From: Coemansia sp. RSA 922
Lineage: Eukaryota; Kickxellomycota; Kickxellomycetes; Kickxellales; Kickxellaceae
Reading direction: 5' to 3'
Assembly: GCA_027577415.1 (NCBI GenBank)
Contig: JANBQS010000508.1
Span: forward strand, 1 to 16,327
DNA length: 16,327 nucleotides
The notes under the pieces were generated by a model. That model was given only the letters and a program-made list of their open reading frames with translations, did no database searches and was not told the DNA's origin. The position numbers and the translations under genes are program-made. Every line of letters starts with the position of its first letter. Position 1 is the first letter of the stretch. Of the stretch, positions 14,201 to 16,327 are shown in pieces.

Positions 14201-16327
14201 TGTGGCTCAACTCATTCTGGAGCCGGGCCTCCAACTCTCTAATAGCACCAGCGTGCTTGCTGGTAGCCTCTTCGAGGTCCTTGCGCCTGTCATCAATCGT
14301 CGCTCGTAATTGCAAGGCTTGAGCTTGTGCCGCAGTGCGCTCCTCATTGAGTTGCGCCAAGAGGAGCTCGCGCTGGTGTTCGCATTCAGAGAGCATCAGC
14401 GCTTTGGCGTCCACCTCTTTCCGCAGCTCCGCCATATGCGCCTTCAGCTCAGGCATAGTCGCCGCATTGGCTTCAATCTGCCTACAGAGCTCAGCTTTGA
14501 GCAAAAGCTCAGCGCTCAAACTCCGCTTCTGTTCCGCCAACTCCGCCTGCATACTCGACAGATGAGCATTCGCAGAAGACAGCTGGGCCGCTAGCTGGTC
14601 AGCGCGCTCGACGGCCTTGCCCTCCAGATCACGTAGCGTCGCCAGTTGGGAGTCACGTTCGGTCAGCACAAGAGTGTGTTCGCGCACGGTATTCTCCAAC
14701 TGAGTGTTCATCGCCGAAAGTCGCTCCGCCATACCCTCAAGGTTGGTGTGGTGCTCGTGCAGCTCTTCCTTGTCCAAGGCACGCGCCGTGCTCAAGTCAT
14801 TAAGCGCGGCTCTTGCGTCGGCTAGCTCGACATTACATTGGCGCAATGCCTCTTCAACGTCTCCTAGCGCTTGCCTCGTGCTGGCAGCATCGGCACCAGC
14901 CTCTCGCACAGCCTCCAACTCCTGTCTCAGATTGTTAAGCTCAGCCGCTCTGGCATCCAGCTCGCGCTGCATTGCTTCGACGCTCGCGCTTGCCCCAGCC
15001 TTGAGCTCGTACACTAGCTGCGCGTAGTTGTCCGCCTTGCTCTGTAGCGACAGGCGATCTGCAGCAGCCTCAGTCGCGGCCACCTGTAGCGAGTCGATCT
15101 TCTCCTGCTGCTCAGAAAAGACAATATCCATGGAGGTTATCTTGGACTTTAGCTGCGTGGCAAGCTCAGTCAGCTTAGCCGAGCTGTCTACGGCGTTGGC
15201 CTTTTCAACCTCGAGCTCTTGCACTTTAGCCCTGGCCTCGAGACAAGCGCCCTTCACCGCGCCATGCGCAGCAGTCACTTCGTCAAGCTTCAACTCGAGT
15301 TCAGACACCCGCTGTCTCGTCGCAGCAAGATCGTGGGATAAAGTGTCAACCTCGCCTTGCTTGTCCACTGCCATCGCCTTTGCTGCCTCCAGGGCCGCGC
15401 GTAGTTGTTGCTGTTCGTCCTCCAAACTCTTTGCAAGCTGCTGGCGTTGCTCAGATAGCAGAAGCTGTTCGTCGAGCTTGGCCTGTAGTGTGGCGCTCGC
15501 GCTCTGCGACCTGCTCTCCAACTCCGCCATCTTTTCCTTTTGACTGCGAAGCACGCCAGTAAGACCGAAGCGCTCTTGCTCCAGCTTGGCGCGAACGCTA
15601 TTGTGCTCCTTAATCGCCTCAGCGAGCTGATTCTTGTGATCCAGGCGCAAGTCCTCTGCGCGCGCAAGCGATGCTACAGTTTCAGCTAGACTGGTGCGGA
15701 GTTGTTCAGCCTCCCGCTGAGCTACGGCCAGCTCCTCCTCCTTTTGAACCAGCGTCTCTCGGATCGCTTGTAGCTCCATCTCCAAGAACTCGGCTTCAGG
15801 ACGCTGCGAGCGGATCTTGAGGGCCTGCTTTCGGCTTTCGCCCATGGCGACAATAAGCGTACGCAGCTTTTGCCGAATTTCCGTCAGCTCTCGCGGCGAA
15901 GAAGACGGTCCAGTCTTGGCGGGCGATGGTGGGATAGTGTCGGCGACGGCAAGCTTGCTTAGCTCTGACAATATCAAGTTATAGTCCCGCGTTATGCGCT
16001 CGAGCGCTCGGCTCATCTCTTGATTATTCTTGCTAGACTCGTCATATTTGTCCTGCAAAGTCTTGGACCGGAGCTCAAAGCTGTCAGCTCTATCTTCAGT
16101 CGGCAGATCCGAGCTGCCGCCGAGCCCTGCCCTGCTTCTGGAGCGAATCGTAACCGCATCGTCGACAAGATCATCGTCGACGTCCATGGGGGTTGCTAGC
16201 CCTCCACTGATAGCGGTGGCCTGTCCTATGCTAGCTCTATTGAGAGCGGCTGGAATGTCAGACTGTGACCGCTGAATTCCCGGATACCAGGTCTGCCGGC
16301 GGGTCTCGATAGAGGAGGAAACAGTAC
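11205..16327 (-). CDS. Giant coiled-coil protein, 5' end outside window
   Basis: The frame runs from the stop at 11205 through ATG 16187 and on without a stop to the window edge, so at least 1706 residues. The upstream 46 codons read as normal coding sequence (TRRQTWYPGIQRSQSDIP), so ATG 16187 is probably internal. Counting from that Met, residues 1-45 are acidic then Ser/Arg-rich, a Pro/Ser linker (PPSPAKTGPSSSP) lies near 90-105, and about 1,200 residues of heptad-type Glu/Leu/Ala/Gln coiled coil follow with one proline (TMPEL). A break at SALPGCAQ is followed by a last coil (EKLEKKNVKLRDMYKSDM). The tail is Ser/Thr/Pro-rich with basic clusters (ARKRT, GDRRRLRRN) that could be nuclear signals. 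Such rods occur in kinesin tails, spindle-pole, kinetochore and golgin proteins; the missing N-terminus would decide. A motor upstream is possible but not shown. Confidence 0.85.
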   Translation of the reverse strand, partial: TVSSSIETRRQTWYPGIQRSQSDIPAALNRASIGQATAISGGLATPMDVDDDLVDDAVTIRSRSRAGLGGSSDLPTEDRADSFELRSKTLQDKYDESSKNNQEMSRALERITRDYNLILSELSKLAVADTIPPSPAKTGPSSSPRELTEIRQKLRTLIVAMGESRKQALKIRSQRPEAEFLEMELQAIRETLVQKEEELAVAQREAEQLRTSLAETVASLARAEDLRLDHKNQLAEAIKEHNSVRAKLEQERFGLTGVLRSQKEKMAELESRSQSASATLQAKLDEQLLLSEQRQQLAKSLEDEQQQLRAALEAAKAMAVDKQGEVDTLSHDLAATRQRVSELELKLDEVTAAHGAVKGACLEARAKVQELEVEKANAVDSSAKLTELATQLKSKITSMDIVFSEQQEKIDSLQVAATEAAADRLSLQSKADNYAQLVYELKAGASASVEAMQRELDARAAELNNLRQELEAVREAGADAASTRQALGDVEEALRQCNVELADARAALNDLSTARALDKEELHEHHTNLEGMAERLSAMNTQLENTVREHTLVLTERDSQLATLRDLEGKAVERADQLAAQLSSANAHLSSMQAELAEQKRSLSAELLLKAELCRQIEANAATMPELKAHMAELRKEVDAKALMLSECEHQRELLLAQLNEERTAAQAQALQLRATIDDRRKDLEEATSKHAGAIRELEARLQNELSHIDELRQTIAASKNSEAELREQLDLSLGAKEELVNELQELKTHVNKLLADFSVAEDEVNQLQARAASAELAAGETRRVLQSQVDDLSAQKDRAIEEVAQLQRVCDALTSDVQHHKSLAESSEAAIAETVKLLRNTESASNATITDLKARLGTVTVERDGLLQEAADKSAQLGDVTSEHASLRDALDALRNEREQLSAKHAGVSSLASSLSADLESTTAKYNEAQAQCREQQALAESYAVQLRDLEAASADRAAELSKAKEEHAAFESQVLELGLSLDKKRTECVRLSTQIGDEIEQRHALSDRLGVVEAELSTATTAKLQQRHRIDDLEAELSDQHDALSKLQESISEIHSGYALAKQATLERIESLEADITGLRQQLYTQHAKCDALEKELEDSRAATSKALSAKGAMSGESEQLRADYEALADRSKGMQADMEQVIADMKGELSSKSTEVSTLEAALESANIALEAAKTEARDAAHATIEKLESQLAASEHRSAELEESIASMHAEIDQRTSLEETATSDRASLAEAIDTIDRLVVERDLARENIEELKLMMTKLADIKDAEFAEVIEKMDQQGELLQATTDESLKRDELIKRLEGQAAEHLLRAENAEADLDKALAQNSLDIKKLVTERDSLEMRLAEASLTRAQLETRVAEIAANGDRLQEEIKRHEQAAADLQQNLDRATSSLADADVGAAAARQEHLDMVASVSAELLEVAKSLSALPGCAQVADIDVDATSTSYKVLLGAIQEMTAAAVAGAASNARTETSTGESVQYEQDILRLQALNEKLEKKNVKLRDMYKSDMTELHAEEEKQRQRAESLAKELADSVLKFEATEGELARVRGDLEAQCQRRMELEAAMAQPAQSCSPAPDGKTKAAMTRLASQRTPMAQENKRAYLVSSSVATLSPISSSTLNSRLGMLDDQQQNRFPARKRTAPGFDALGTDANASTCASGVEAAVKVDPLRARSNYGDRRRLRRNQQAPRSDALEEQATEQCTQQ

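Overview
The window looks like nuclear DNA from a filamentous or early-diverging fungus. The signs are a PMT-type protein O-mannosyltransferase with MIR domains, an SPX-domain gene with one likely small spliceosomal intron, pyrimidine-rich leaders, TATA boxes about 90-140 bases before the start codons, and compact GC-rich genes around an AT-rich middle. The exact lineage cannot be fixed by reading; a zygomycete-grade lineage such as Kickxellomycotina or Mucoromycota is only a guess. No bacterial, viral or CRISPR features were seen.

Layout. Left edge to 2.9 kb: the 5' end of an unidentified gene (minus strand, start at 138), then a PMT2-like mannosyltransferase (minus, 313-2700). 2.9-3.7 kb: no gene seen. 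3.7-8.3 kb: an AT-rich island with four diverged tandem copies (A, B, C, D from left to right, all minus) of a small gene I do not recognise. A, B and C share duplicated promoter and far-upstream DNA. D is broken by a one-base deletion. 8.3-9.2 kb: AT-rich DNA with a probable 3' remnant of a non-LTR retrotransposon. A second 72-base insertion, with a 17-bp flanking direct repeat, lies upstream of gene C. 9.2-11.1 kb: a plus-strand gene fusing an SPX domain to a zinc AstE/AspA-type deacylase, with a CACGTG site and TATA box in front. 11.2 kb to the right edge: a giant coiled-coil protein on the minus strand, tail-to-tail with the SPX gene. Its reading frame runs off the window, so its N-terminus is missing here.

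Points of most interest: (1) the SPX-deacylase fusion with all expected zinc and catalytic residues and a Pho4-type site in its promoter; (2) the tandem family of small proteins whose promoters are much better conserved than their coding regions; (3) the insertion footprint with a target-site-like duplication. The flanking genes are single-copy housekeeping types and do not obviously work together with the tandem family.
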